Notes under the pieces: model-generated
What the model was told of the DNA's origin: nothing
What the model saw: only the letters and a program-made list of their open reading frames with translations
The model's database searches: none
DNA from: Burkholderia sp. WSM2232
Lineage (GTDB): Bacteria > Pseudomonadota > Gammaproteobacteria > Burkholderiales > Burkholderiaceae
Assembly: GCF_000472545.1 (NCBI RefSeq)
Contig: NZ_AWZV01000011.1
Span: 1-64,000, forward strand
Length of the DNA stretch: 64,000 bases
Direction: 5' to 3'
Program-made: the position numbers and the translations under genes
Shown here: one piece after another, positions 16,652 through 25,816 of the stretch
Numbering within the stretch: position 1 is the first letter of the stretch
How the letters are laid out: every line of letters starts with the position of its first letter

Positions 16652-18313
16652 TCAAGCCGCGGCCCACTCATCTGCCGGCTTCGGCACCGACGGCTCCCTG
16701 ACACCCTCGCCGCTGCGATCGCGCAAGCCCCCGAGACCATGCGGCGCCGACGAACCGCCATCCGTCCTGAACACCGCCACCGCCGCGCTCAGCCTTCGCG
16801 CCTGTTCCTCCAGTGAACTCGCGGCCGCCGCCGCTTGCTCGACGAGCGCAGCGTTCTGCTGCGTGACTTCGTCCATTTGCGCGACGGCGAGATTCACCTG
16901 GTCGATGCCGGTGCTCTGCTCGTTTGCCGCCGCTGCGATCTCGCCCATGATCGAACTGACGCGCGAAATGGCCTGCACGATCTCGCTCATCGTCGAGCCG
17001 GAGCGTTCGACCAGTTGCGAGCCGTTTTCGACCCGCGCCGTCGATGCCTCGATCAGCGCCTTGATCTCCTTGGCGGCCGCAGCGCTTCGCTGTGCCAACG
17101 AACGCACCTCGCTCGCGACGACCGCAAAACCGCGGCCCTGCTCTCCGGCGCGCGCTGCTTCGACGGCCGCGTTCAGCGCCAGAATGTTGGTCTGAAAAGC
17201 GATCCCTTCGATCACGCCGACAATGTCGGCGATGCGCCGCGAGTCGTCGACTATCTCGTGCATCGTCCCCACCACTTTCTCCGTTAGCTCGCCGCCCTGT
17301 GCGGCCAGGGTCGACGCGCCCTGCGCAAGCGAGCTCGCTTCTTTGGCATTGTCGGCAGTCTGCTTGACTGTCGACGTGAGCTCCTCGATGCTCGCGGCCG
17401 TCTGTTCGAGCGACGCGGCCTGTTCCTCGGTACGCTGCGACAGATCCGTATTGCCGGCGGCGATTTCGCTCACGCCGCTATCGATAGATTCCGTGCCTTG
17501 ACGCACCGAGCTGACTGTCGCGATCAGCGACTCCTGCATCTTGCGCAGCGCCGCGGCGAGACGTCCCATTTCGTTATTGCTCGTCACGACGATGCGGCCC
17601 GTCAGGTCGCCGTTGGCGATCCGCTGGAATTGCGCGATGGTGGCATCGACCGGACTCACGATTGCACGAACCAGCACGGCACGGCCGATCAGCGAGCCCA
17701 CCAGCGAAACGACGATGCCGATCGCGACCGTCACGCAGATCGCGTAAAACAGGTCTTGCGCGCTCTGATAGCGCTGCGCGCCGTGGTCGAGCTGCAACTG
17801 TTCGAGCGCGAGCATCGCCTTTTCGTACGCGCTGTACAGCGAGGGCAGCTTGTGCGCCTGCAGTTGCTGGAACGTGGGGCGGTCGCCCGCCTTCAGCGCG
17901 GCTAACGCCGGCTCGACGCCCTCGTGCAGGAACGTGTCACGCTTCGTCTGCATGTCTTTGATGAGACGCTGCTCGTCGTCGTCGGCACTCGCGCGGCTCA
18001 CATAGTGGGCAAGCCGCTCGTCGGAGCCCTTCTGATATTGAGCGAAACGCTTGAGCACCGCATCAGCGCCGTCCTGATCGTTCAGGTCGACGAGCGACGC
18101 GTAGGTGGCCAGCGCGAGGCGCAGCCGCAACAACTGGCCGGCGCTGCCCTCGAGATCCGCGACGGCGGGGGTATCGACGGTGTACATCTGCTGCAGCGAC
18201 GCATTGCTCGAGCGCAGCGACAGAAGCCCGGCCGCTGCGCCTAGCAGCAGCGCAACGGCAAAGAACGCGATCATCAAGGTAAGGCAACTGCGAATCGACA
18301 GGTTTTTCAGCAT
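16652..18313 (-). CDS. Methyl-accepting chemotaxis protein
   Basis: A 553-residue chemoreceptor. It has an N-terminal membrane helix, a periplasmic four-helix-bundle (TarH-like) sensor to about residue 185, a second membrane helix, a HAMP domain (about 210-265) and a cytoplasmic signalling domain with the conserved hairpin tip [20 protein letters not shown]. The start at 18313 was chosen because GGAG lies about nine bases upstream; the ATG at 18328 would place this site inside the gene. The C-terminus lacks the NWETF-type pentapeptide for CheR docking. The ligand is unknown. A sigma-28 promoter lies upstream. Confidence 0.93.
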   Translation of the reverse strand: MLKNLSIRSCLTLMIAFFAVALLLGAAAGLLSLRSSNASLQQMYTVDTPAVADLEGSAGQLLRLRLALATYASLVDLNDQDGADAVLKRFAQYQKGSDERLAHYVSRASADDDEQRLIKDMQTKRDTFLHEGVEPALAALKAGDRPTFQQLQAHKLPSLYSAYEKAMLALEQLQLDHGAQRYQSAQDLFYAICVTVAIGIVVSLVGSLIGRAVLVRAIVSPVDATIAQFQRIANGDLTGRIVVTSNNEMGRLAAALRKMQESLIATVSSVRQGTESIDSGVSEIAAGNTDLSQRTEEQAASLEQTAASIEELTSTVKQTADNAKEASSLAQGASTLAAQGGELTEKVVGTMHEIVDDSRRIADIVGVIEGIAFQTNILALNAAVEAARAGEQGRGFAVVASEVRSLAQRSAAAAKEIKALIEASTARVENGSQLVERSGSTMSEIVQAISRVSSIMGEIAAAANEQSTGIDQVNLAVAQMDEVTQQNAALVEQAAAAASSLEEQARRLSAAVAVFRTDGGSSAPHGLGGLRDRSGEGVREPSVPKPADEWAAA

Positions 18314-18448
18314 CGGGCTAGTCTCCATATGGGCTGCCTGACCGAATACTCAGTGTGAATGTGCCCCGGCCACGCATGCTGCGCCCAAGCCCCTTCCGGC
18401 ATGGTTCGCAACTTTTGTCAGAATTTAAGCGAATGCCACACATAGGGA

Positions 18449-18475
18449 CTACGGCTGATTACCTGAAAACTTTAT
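18449..18475 (-). promoter_or_regulatory. Sigma-28 (FliA) promoter for the chemoreceptor gene
   Basis: On the minus strand, TAAAGTTT (18475-18468) is followed after exactly 11 bases by GCCGTAGT (18456-18449). The FliA consensus is TAAAGTTT-N11-GCCGATAA, so the -35 is perfect and the -10 keeps GCCG. It lies about 135 bp upstream of the chemoreceptor start. This would place the gene in the flagellar late-class regulon. Confidence 0.8.
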
Positions 18476-18613
18476 GGTGGGGCCGCAAGCGTTTGCGTCA
18501 CATCAAATGACGACGGCAGCGAGCCGCGCCTCGAGCGCGGCGACGGCGTGTTTGCCTCGTGCCCTCGCGCGAGCGTGGCAGCAAACGACGCGAGCATCAA
18601 TAGGAGCATTTCT

Positions 18614-19414
18614 ATGTCGGAAATTGGCTCGGCTCTACTGGTCTTCGTTCTGCTGCTCGCGGCCACGGGTTTCGGCGTCTGGGTGCGGCCTTTGTTGCCC
18701 GAAGAACACAAGGCGCACGAAACCGTGCAACTCGTGCAACTGGTAATCGGCATGCTGGTGACGTTCGCGGCGCTGGTGCTCGGTCTGATGACGGCGTCGG
18801 CAAAATCGAGCTTCGACACGGCGGCCAACGATCTGCGCACGTATGCCGCCGACATCATCGAACTCGATATGACGTTGCGGGAGTACGGCAGCGATACGGA
18901 CACGGCGCGCAAACTGTTGCGCGTCTACACGGCGGCGGCAATTGCATCGACATGGCCGCAAGAGCCGGCTCCGGCCGGCGACTATCCGAAAAACATCGGC
19001 ACGACCGTCAACTCGCAGAAGCTGGAAAACGCGCGGCTTGGCGAACTGCTGACGGCCGTGGGCCAGCAATTGCGACAGTTGCGCGCGCATGACCCGCTGC
19101 AGCAGCGCGCGCTCGACGACGGTCTGACGCAGTTTCGCCGCGTGGTGGACGCGCGCTGGAAGATCATCGAGGAAGCGCACAGCTCGATTTCGCAGCCCTT
19201 CTTCAAGACGCTGACGTTCTGGCTCTGCGTGATTTTCCTGAGCTTCGGGCTGATCGCTCCGCGCAATGCGCTGGCGCTGGTGACCATTTCGCTTGGCGCA
19301 GTGTCGATCGCGTCCGCGATTTACGTGATCGTGGATCTGGATACGCCGCTGACCGGGCCGATCATGATTTCCAGTTCGCCGATGCGGGATGCGTTGGTGC
19401 ATCTGGAGCGGTAG
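18614..19414 (+). CDS. DUF4239-type (bestrophin-like) membrane protein
   Basis: A 266-residue protein with hydrophobic segments near residues 5-25, 40-62, 200-218 and 222-245, and a helical soluble stretch between them. This paired-helix layout and the ETVQLVQLVIGM / LVLGLMTASAKSSF segment fit the DUF4239 family, related to bestrophin-like channels; its function is not established. The start at 18614 has AGGAG at good spacing. It is divergent from the chemoreceptor gene and convergent with ssb, sharing a bidirectional terminator. Confidence 0.75.
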   Translation: MSEIGSALLVFVLLLAATGFGVWVRPLLPEEHKAHETVQLVQLVIGMLVTFAALVLGLMTASAKSSFDTAANDLRTYAADIIELDMTLREYGSDTDTARKLLRVYTAAAIASTWPQEPAPAGDYPKNIGTTVNSQKLENARLGELLTAVGQQLRQLRAHDPLQQRALDDGLTQFRRVVDARWKIIEEAHSSISQPFFKTLTFWLCVIFLSFGLIAPRNALALVTISLGAVSIASAIYVIVDLDTPLTGPIMISSSPMRDALVHLER

Positions 19415-19432
19415 CGCGCGCGGGGCGGCATG

Positions 19433-19462
19433 AAAAAACCCCGCGGAATACGCGGGGTTTTT
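19433..19462. terminator. Bidirectional rho-independent terminator
   Basis: A perfect 7-bp GC stem (CCCCGCG/CGCGGGG) with a 5-base loop is flanked by six A on one side and five T on the other, so it works on both strands. It separates the DUF4239 gene from ssb. Confidence 0.9.
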
Positions 19463-19486
19463 CTGGGAGATGTCGCGAGCGTGAGC

Positions 19487-20029
19487 TTAAAACGGAATAT
19501 CGTCGTCCATCTCATCAAACCCGCCGCCTGCCGGCGCGCTCGGACGGCTGGAACCGCCGCCGCCACCACCACTGCCGCCACGCGACCCACCGCCCGACAT
19601 CGCGCGGCCGCCGCCGCCACCGCCACCGCCACCGCTACGTTCGGACGGCTCGCCGCGGCTGTAGCCGCCTTCGTCGCCGCCGCCCATCGAGCCGCCGCGG
19701 CCACCGAGCATCTGCATCTGTTCAGCAACGATTTCCGTCGAATAACGGTCCGTGCCGTCCTGCGCTTGCCACTTACGGGTGCGGATGCGCCCTTCCAGAT
19801 AGACCGACGAGCCTTTCTTCAGATATTCGGACACGATCTCCGCGAGGCGGCCGAAGAACGACACGCGGTGCCATTCGGTGGCCTCCTTCATCTCGCCGGA
19901 AGCCTTGTCCTTGTACCGATCCGTCGTGGCAAGGCGGATGTTCGCCACTGCGTCGCCGCTCGGAAGATAACGGACTTCCGGATCGGCTCCGAGATTGCCG
20001 ACGAGAATGACCTTGTTCACGGATGCCAT
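19487..20029 (-). CDS. ssb: Single-stranded DNA-binding protein
   Basis: A 180-residue SSB. Residues 1-110 form the OB fold (starting [20 protein letters not shown]). A glycine/serine-rich linker of roughly 60 residues includes a run of nine Gly. The acidic C-terminal tip DDDIPF is the docking site for SSB-interacting proteins. It acts in replication, recombination and repair. uvrA lies nearby, beyond an MFS gene. Confidence 0.97.
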   Translation of the reverse strand: MASVNKVILVGNLGADPEVRYLPSGDAVANIRLATTDRYKDKASGEMKEATEWHRVSFFGRLAEIVSEYLKKGSSVYLEGRIRTRKWQAQDGTDRYSTEIVAEQMQMLGGRGGSMGGGDEGGYSRGEPSERSGGGGGGGGGRAMSGGGSRGGSGGGGGGSSRPSAPAGGGFDEMDDDIPF

Positions 20030-20212
20030 GAGTTTCTCCTGTTGATTCCATTGCGGGCGGCACGGCGATTCGCGGTTCCCGTCTCGTGGCCAAAGGGCCC
20101 GAGACTGAAAGTGCGCCTCTGCCCGCCGCCGGGTGAGTTCTGGGTGATGCCGGGATATGCCCCGAGCGCGATTCGCGATGCGGAGACGCCGGTCGCACCG
20201 CGAAAAATCCTC

Positions 20213-21400
20213 TTATGCCTTGCGCGGCGGCTGTTTCATCTTTGCGGCGATTATAAGCCAGCATAAGACGAGCCCCGAGCAGGTGAAAAATACCGCGCTT
20301 TGCCCATCTACTTTCAGCAGCCAGCCGCCGATCATGCCGCCGAGCGCCAGACCGATGGATTGCGTGGTGTTGTACACGCCGGCCGCCGCTCCCTTGCGAT
20401 TGCCCGGTGCCAGCTTCGACACCAGCGAAGGCTGCGACGCCTCGAGAATATTGAAGCCGAGAAAGTACACAAAAAGGATGGCGGCCACACTCAGAATCGT
20501 ATGCGGAGCGACGCCCAATAACAACTGTCCGAACAGGATAAGAGCAATGGCCGAAAGCAGCACCGTCTTCATCTGTCCGCGCTTTTCGGCGGCGATGATA
20601 GCGGGCACCATCATCACGAACGAAAGCCCCATGACGGGCAGATATACCTTCCAGTGCGACGCCACCGGCAGGCCGCCGGCCTCCAGAATGCGCGGCACGA
20701 CGAGGAACAGCGCCGTTTGAGTGGCATGCAGCACGAGCACGCCGAAGTTCAGGCGCAGCAACTCGACGTTGTGCAGCACTTCGGCGAACGGCGCGCGCAC
20801 GTGCACGGGCGTCGGCGCATCCGGCACGACCCATAGTACGACGCCCACCGCCAGAATCGAAAACACGCCGACGAGCGTGAACAGGCCGCTCATGCCGACC
20901 CAATGAAAAACGATCGGTGCGCCGACAATAGCAACCGCGAACGAAATGCCGATGCTGCCGCCGACCATCGCCATTGCCTTGGTGCGGTGCTCCTCGGCGG
21001 TCAGGTCGGCAATGAATGCGATGACCGCCGAGGACACCGCGCCCATCCCCTGGATCACCCGGCCCACGATAATCCATGTCATGTCGTGCGCGCCCGCCGC
21101 AACAAAGCTGCCGAGCGCGAAAATCAGCAGCCCCGTCGCGATGACCGGCTTGCGGCCCACCTTGTCGGAAACCCAGCCGTAAAAAATGTAAAGCATCGAC
21201 TGCGTGACACCGTATGCGCCGAGCGCAATGCCGACCAGCAATACGTTCTCGCCGCCGGGAATCGTCTTCGCGTAGATCGAGAACACCGGCATGATCATGA
21301 AAAGACCGAGCATGCGCAGCGCGAAGATGGCGGCAAGCGACACGGTCGCGCGCAGTTCAGGCGCGCTCATGCGTGAAGATGTGGCGGACGGATTGGACAT
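20213..21400 (-). CDS. MFS transporter (YajR-like)
   Basis: A 395-residue major facilitator permease with about 12 membrane segments. It has the TM2-3 loop motif GWVSDKVGRKPVI and a clear motif in TM5 (GIALGAYGVTQ is in TM2; GSIGISFAVAIVGAPI in TM5). The pattern resembles the YajR group of drug-efflux-like MFS proteins. The start at 21400 begins a plausible short cytoplasmic N-terminus; longer starts add an unusual arginine-rich leader. It lies between ssb and uvrA and is divergent from uvrA. The substrate is unknown. Confidence 0.9.
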   Translation of the reverse strand: MSNPSATSSRMSAPELRATVSLAAIFALRMLGLFMIMPVFSIYAKTIPGGENVLLVGIALGAYGVTQSMLYIFYGWVSDKVGRKPVIATGLLIFALGSFVAAGAHDMTWIIVGRVIQGMGAVSSAVIAFIADLTAEEHRTKAMAMVGGSIGISFAVAIVGAPIVFHWVGMSGLFTLVGVFSILAVGVVLWVVPDAPTPVHVRAPFAEVLHNVELLRLNFGVLVLHATQTALFLVVPRILEAGGLPVASHWKVYLPVMGLSFVMMVPAIIAAEKRGQMKTVLLSAIALILFGQLLLGVAPHTILSVAAILFVYFLGFNILEASQPSLVSKLAPGNRKGAAAGVYNTTQSIGLALGGMIGGWLLKVDGQSAVFFTCSGLVLCWLIIAAKMKQPPRKA

Positions 21401-21760
21401 CGGAAGCGTTCTTTGAATGAGCTGGTGACGCAGCGCGCACGCCACGACCGGACGGCTTTGCACGTGAAGGCCGCGCGGCACGCGGCGAGGCCTCGCCGGC
21501 AGCCGGACACCAACCCGGCGCTGCTGTTCGTGCGTTGCTAGTGCCTCGCGGCGGGAGCAATTGCCCTCGCCTCGTGCGCGGCGCCTTGTACCGACGGAAA
21601 ACGGCCCCAGTTAGGTCTTTTGCCGCAGCGCTGAACCGCGGACTTACAGCATGCCTGAGGTCCTGTCCGGGCCGTCAGGAAGCCGTAACGGCGGCCTTGA
21701 AAAGTCGTTATAGTAGCAGGTTTAGCCTCTTCCTCTTTCCGCAGTTCATGGAATAAATCC
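21401..21760. other. Divergent MFS/uvrA promoter region
   Basis: A 360-bp non-coding region. A TATAGT near 21711 could be the -10 of a uvrA promoter, but no good -35 accompanies it. I see no CTGT-N8-ACAG LexA box, and no RNA gene. Confidence 0.45.
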
Positions 21761-24634
21761 GTGGAACAAATCCGTATTCGTGGGGCTCGCACCCACAACC
21801 TGAAGAACGTCAATCTCGACCTACCACGCCATCAGCTCGTCGTTATTACCGGTCTTTCCGGCTCGGGGAAATCGTCGCTCGCGTTCGACACGCTGTATGC
21901 GGAAGGACAGCGGCGCTACGTAGAAAGCCTCTCGGCTTACGCACGGCAATTCCTGCAGCTAATGGAAAAGCCCGACGTGGATCTGATCGAAGGCCTTTCG
22001 CCGGCCATCTCGATCGAGCAGAAGGCCACCTCGCACAATCCGCGCTCCACGGTGGGCACAGTCACCGAAATTCACGACTACCTGAGGCTATTGTTCGCAC
22101 GCGTCGGCACGCCCTACTGCCCGGACCATGAGATCCCGCTGGAGGCGCAAAGCGTGTCGCAAATGGTCGACGCGGCGCTCGCGCTGCCGGAAGAAACGAG
22201 ACTGATGATCCTCGCGCCCGTGGTCGCGGACCGCAAGGGCGAGCACGTCGAGTTGTTCGAGGAAATGCAGGCGCAGGGCTTCATCCGTTTCCGGGTGCGC
22301 TCGGGCGGCGGCACGGCCAACGAAGGCGCCGCGAAGATTCATGAAGTGGACTCGCTGCCGAAGCTGAAGAAAAACGACAAGCACACCATCGACGTCGTGG
22401 TGGACCGCCTGAAGGTACGGCCCGACATGAAGCAGCGTCTCGCGGAATCGTTCGAAACCGCGTTGCGTCTTGCGGACGGCCGCGCCATCGCGCTTGAAAT
22501 GGACACCGACAAGGAGCATCTATTCAGCTCGAAGTTTGCCTGTCCGATCTGTTCGTATTCGCTGCAGGAACTCGAGCCGCGGCTCTTCTCGTTTAACAAT
22601 CCGATGGGCGCCTGCCCGGAATGCGACGGCCTTGGCCAGATCACCTTCTTCGATCCGAAGCGGGTGGTCGCGCATCCGTCACTGTCGTTGGCGGCGGGCG
22701 CCGTGAAGGGCTGGGACCGGCGCAACCAGTTCTACTTCCAGATGCTGCAAAGCCTCGCGGCCTTCTACGATTTCGACATCGACACGGCTGTCGAAGACCT
22801 GCCGGAGAAAGTCCGCAAGATCCTGCTGTTCGGCTCGGGCAAGCAGGAGATTCCCTTCTCGTACATCAACGAGCGCGGGCGCGCGTCGGTCCGCGAGCAT
22901 GTGTTCGAAGGCATCATTCCCAACCTGGAGCGGCGTTATCGCGAGACGGATTCGGCCGCGGTGCGCGAGGAGCTCGCCAAATACCAGAACAACCAACCGT
23001 GCCCGGCTTGCGCGGGCACGCGGCTGCGCCGCGAGGCGCGCTTCGTGCGCATCGGCGCGGACGGCGACGCGCGCGGCATCTACGAAATCAGCGGCTGGCC
23101 GTTGCGCGACGCGCTCGGCTATTTCCAGACACTGCGCCTCGAAGGCTCGAAGCGCGAAATCGCCGACAAGGTGGTGAAGGAAATCGTCGCGCGGCTGATG
23201 TTCCTGAACAACGTCGGGCTCGATTATCTGTCGCTCGAGCGCAGCGCCGAAACGCTGTCGGGCGGCGAGGCGCAGCGCATCCGCCTCGCGTCGCAGATCG
23301 GCTCAGGCCTTACCGGCGTGATGTACGTGCTCGATGAGCCGTCCATCGGACTGCATCAGCGCGACAATGACCGGCTGATCGCCACGCTCAAGCACCTGCG
23401 CGACCTGGGCAACTCGGTGATCGTCGTCGAACACGACGAAGACATGATCCGCATGGCCGACTACGTGGTCGACATGGGTCCGGGCGCCGGCGAGCACGGC
23501 GGCATGGTGATCGCCGAGGGCACGCCGAAAGAGGTGGAACGCAATGCGGCGTCCATGACCGGGCAGTACATGTCGGGCGCGCGCACCATCGAGTATCCGG
23601 ACGAGCGCAGGGACCCGGACGAGCGGCGGCTGCGCATCGTCGAGGCGCACGGCAACAATCTGCGCCATGTCACGCTCGATCTGCCGGTTGGCCTGCTCAC
23701 CTGCGTGACCGGCGTGTCCGGTTCGGGCAAGTCCACGCTCATCAACGACACGCTTTACCAGGCGGTCGCGCATCATCTTTACGGGTCGTCCACGGAGCCG
23801 GCGCCGTACGAGTCGATCGAGGGGCTCGAGCATTTTGACAAGGTCATCAACGTCGACCAGTCGCCGATTGGCCGCACGCCGCGCTCCAATCCCGCCACCT
23901 ACACGGGGCTCTTCACGCCGATCCGCGAGCTGTTCGCGGGCGTGCCCGCCGCCAAGGAGCGCGGTTACGATCCAGGGCGTTTCTCGTTCAACGTGAAGGG
24001 CGGACGCTGCGAGTCCTGCCAGGGCGACGGCGTGCTGAAGGTCGAGATGCACTTTCTGCCCGATGTGTACGTGCCGTGCGACGTCTGCCACGGCAAGCGC
24101 TACAACCGCGAAACACTGGACGTGCAATACAAAGGCAAGAACATCAGCGAGGTGCTCGACATGACGGTCGAGCACGCGTACGAGTTCTTCAAGCCGGTGC
24201 CGGTCGTCGCGCGCAAGCTGAAAACCTTGCTCGACGTCGGCCTCGGCTATATCCGGCTCGGCCAGTCGGCGACCACCCTGTCGGGCGGCGAGGCGCAGCG
24301 CGTCAAACTATCTTTGGAACTGAGCAAGCGCGATACGGGTCGCACGCTATACATTCTCGACGAGCCCACCACCGGGTTGCACTTTCATGACATTGCGCTG
24401 CTGCTCGAAGTTATTCATCGGTTACGCGACCAGGGTAATACCGTCGTGATCATCGAGCATAATCTCGATGTAATCAAAACTGCCGACTGGGTCATCGACA
24501 TGGGTCCGGAGGGCGGCGCGGGCGGCGGCCAGATCATCGCCCAAGGCACGCCGGAGCAGATCGCGAAGTCCAAAGCAAGTTTTACCGGTAGATACCTGGC
24601 GCCTCTGCTGAAACGCGCGGCCAGCAAAAAGTAA
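21761..24634 (+). CDS. uvrA: Excinuclease ABC subunit A
   Basis: A 957-residue damage-recognition ATPase of nucleotide excision repair, acting with UvrB. Two ABC modules are visible: Walker [13 protein letters not shown] near residue 31 and [12 protein letters not shown] near 655, with signature LSGGEAQRI in the first and [11 protein letters not shown] in the second. Zinc-binding cysteine clusters are present (CPICSYS...[12 protein letters not shown]...CDVC). The start is GTG at 21761. Length is normal for the family. The AI-2E-family gene follows after 33 bp. Confidence 0.98.
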   Translation: MEQIRIRGARTHNLKNVNLDLPRHQLVVITGLSGSGKSSLAFDTLYAEGQRRYVESLSAYARQFLQLMEKPDVDLIEGLSPAISIEQKATSHNPRSTVGTVTEIHDYLRLLFARVGTPYCPDHEIPLEAQSVSQMVDAALALPEETRLMILAPVVADRKGEHVELFEEMQAQGFIRFRVRSGGGTANEGAAKIHEVDSLPKLKKNDKHTIDVVVDRLKVRPDMKQRLAESFETALRLADGRAIALEMDTDKEHLFSSKFACPICSYSLQELEPRLFSFNNPMGACPECDGLGQITFFDPKRVVAHPSLSLAAGAVKGWDRRNQFYFQMLQSLAAFYDFDIDTAVEDLPEKVRKILLFGSGKQEIPFSYINERGRASVREHVFEGIIPNLERRYRETDSAAVREELAKYQNNQPCPACAGTRLRREARFVRIGADGDARGIYEISGWPLRDALGYFQTLRLEGSKREIADKVVKEIVARLMFLNNVGLDYLSLERSAETLSGGEAQRIRLASQIGSGLTGVMYVLDEPSIGLHQRDNDRLIATLKHLRDLGNSVIVVEHDEDMIRMADYVVDMGPGAGEHGGMVIAEGTPKEVERNAASMTGQYMSGARTIEYPDERRDPDERRLRIVEAHGNNLRHVTLDLPVGLLTCVTGVSGSGKSTLINDTLYQAVAHHLYGSSTEPAPYESIEGLEHFDKVINVDQSPIGRTPRSNPATYTGLFTPIRELFAGVPAAKERGYDPGRFSFNVKGGRCESCQGDGVLKVEMHFLPDVYVPCDVCHGKRYNRETLDVQYKGKNISEVLDMTVEHAYEFFKPVPVVARKLKTLLDVGLGYIRLGQSATTLSGGEAQRVKLSLELSKRDTGRTLYILDEPTTGLHFHDIALLLEVIHRLRDQGNTVVIIEHNLDVIKTADWVIDMGPEGGAGGGQIIAQGTPEQIAKSKASFTGRYLAPLLKRAASKK

Positions 24635-24667
24635 CGCTGCATAACACGGGTTGGAGACGGATAAGCC

Positions 24668-25753
24668 ATGGCCAAGCGGAATCAGGCGAGCGAAAACGGG
24701 CAAGTGCAGGACTTGCGCCCACGCCCGGTCAGGCTGACCAGCAACATGAGCCTGCCGAAACTGTCGGCGGTCGAGATCGGCAGTTATGTGCTGATGCTGT
24801 TCGGCATGTGGGCGGTGATCCAGCTGCGGTTGCTGGGCGCGCTGCTCGCCGGGCTGCTGGTGTTCCAGCTCGTGCATACCATCGCGCCGCGCATCGAGCG
24901 CCATATGTCAAGCGGGCGGGCACGCTGGCTGGCGGTGGTGTTTCTCGCCACGGTGATCGTAGGCTCCCTCACGGGTCTCACGCTCGGCATTATCGAGCAC
25001 TTCGAGAACGACGTGCCGAGCGTGCAGAAGCTGCTCGACCAGGCCATGCAGCTGATCGACCAGGCGCGTGGCCGGATTCCGCAGTTCATCGCGAGCACGC
25101 TGCCGGTGGACACCGAGCAGATGAAAACCAAGGCCGCCGAACTGATGCAGACGCATGCGAACATGCTTCAGCAAAGCGGCAAGACGGCGGCGCGCGCGTT
25201 CACGCATATTCTGATCGGCATGATCATCGGCGCGATTATCGCCGTCAGCGCGCAAAAGCAGATGCAGCGGCTGCCGCTCTCCACTGCGTTCGTCACGCGC
25301 GTGACCCGGTTCGCCGACGCGTTCCGCCGCATCGTGTTCGCGCAGGTGAAAATTTCCGCGATCAACGCAGTGTTTACCGGCATTTTCCTGCTTGTCGTGC
25401 TGCCGATCTTTCACGACCAGTTGCCACTGTCCAAAACGCTGGTGCTGGTCACGTTCATCGTCGGCTTGCTGCCGGTCATCGGCAATCTGATTTCGAACAC
25501 AATTATCGTGGCGGTGGCGCTATCGGTGAGCTTTCCGGCCGCGGTCATGTCGCTCGCGTTCCTGATTCTGATTCACAAGCTTGAGTATTTCCTCAATGCG
25601 CGCATTGTGGGCGGGCAGATCGAGGCGCGCGCGTGGGAGTTGCTCGTGGCCATGCTCGTTATGGAAGCCGCATTCGGTTTGCCTGGCGTGGTCGCCGCGC
25701 CCATCTTCTATGCGTATATCAAACGCGAGCTGATTTACCTTCGGCTGGTCTGA
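24668..25753 (+). CDS. AI-2E-family transporter (PerM-like)
   Basis: A 361-residue membrane protein with paired N-terminal helices (about 38-75), a helix near 90-110, an amphipathic soluble stretch (115-175) and a C-terminal membrane block (about 185-355). This is the layout of the AI-2E/PerM permease family, whose members have varied or unknown substrates. It lies 33 bp behind uvrA and is probably in the same transcript. A terminator follows. Confidence 0.85.
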   Translation: MAKRNQASENGQVQDLRPRPVRLTSNMSLPKLSAVEIGSYVLMLFGMWAVIQLRLLGALLAGLLVFQLVHTIAPRIERHMSSGRARWLAVVFLATVIVGSLTGLTLGIIEHFENDVPSVQKLLDQAMQLIDQARGRIPQFIASTLPVDTEQMKTKAAELMQTHANMLQQSGKTAARAFTHILIGMIIGAIIAVSAQKQMQRLPLSTAFVTRVTRFADAFRRIVFAQVKISAINAVFTGIFLLVVLPIFHDQLPLSKTLVLVTFIVGLLPVIGNLISNTIIVAVALSVSFPAAVMSLAFLILIHKLEYFLNARIVGGQIEARAWELLVAMLVMEAAFGLPGVVAAPIFYAYIKRELIYLRLV

Positions 25754-25813
25754 GCCTGCGATAGACGCAGGCTTGCCCGGCAAAAAAAACGGCACCGCAG
25801 TGCCGTTTTTTTT
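25754..25813. terminator. Tandem hairpins with bidirectional terminator
   Basis: A perfect 7-bp stem (GCCTGCG/CGCAGGC, 25754-25772) is followed by a second stem (ACGGCAC/GTGCCGT, about 25789-25806) flanked by A8 and T8. The second is a typical bidirectional terminator between the AI-2E-family gene and the convergent TonB receptor gene. Confidence 0.92.
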
Positions 25814-25816
25814 CGC

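Noticed and set aside
21401..21760. A LexA box before uvrA
   Set aside because: An ACAG...CTGT pair near 21650-21670 is in the wrong orientation for CTGT-N8-ACAG, so SOS control cannot be claimed from this sequence.
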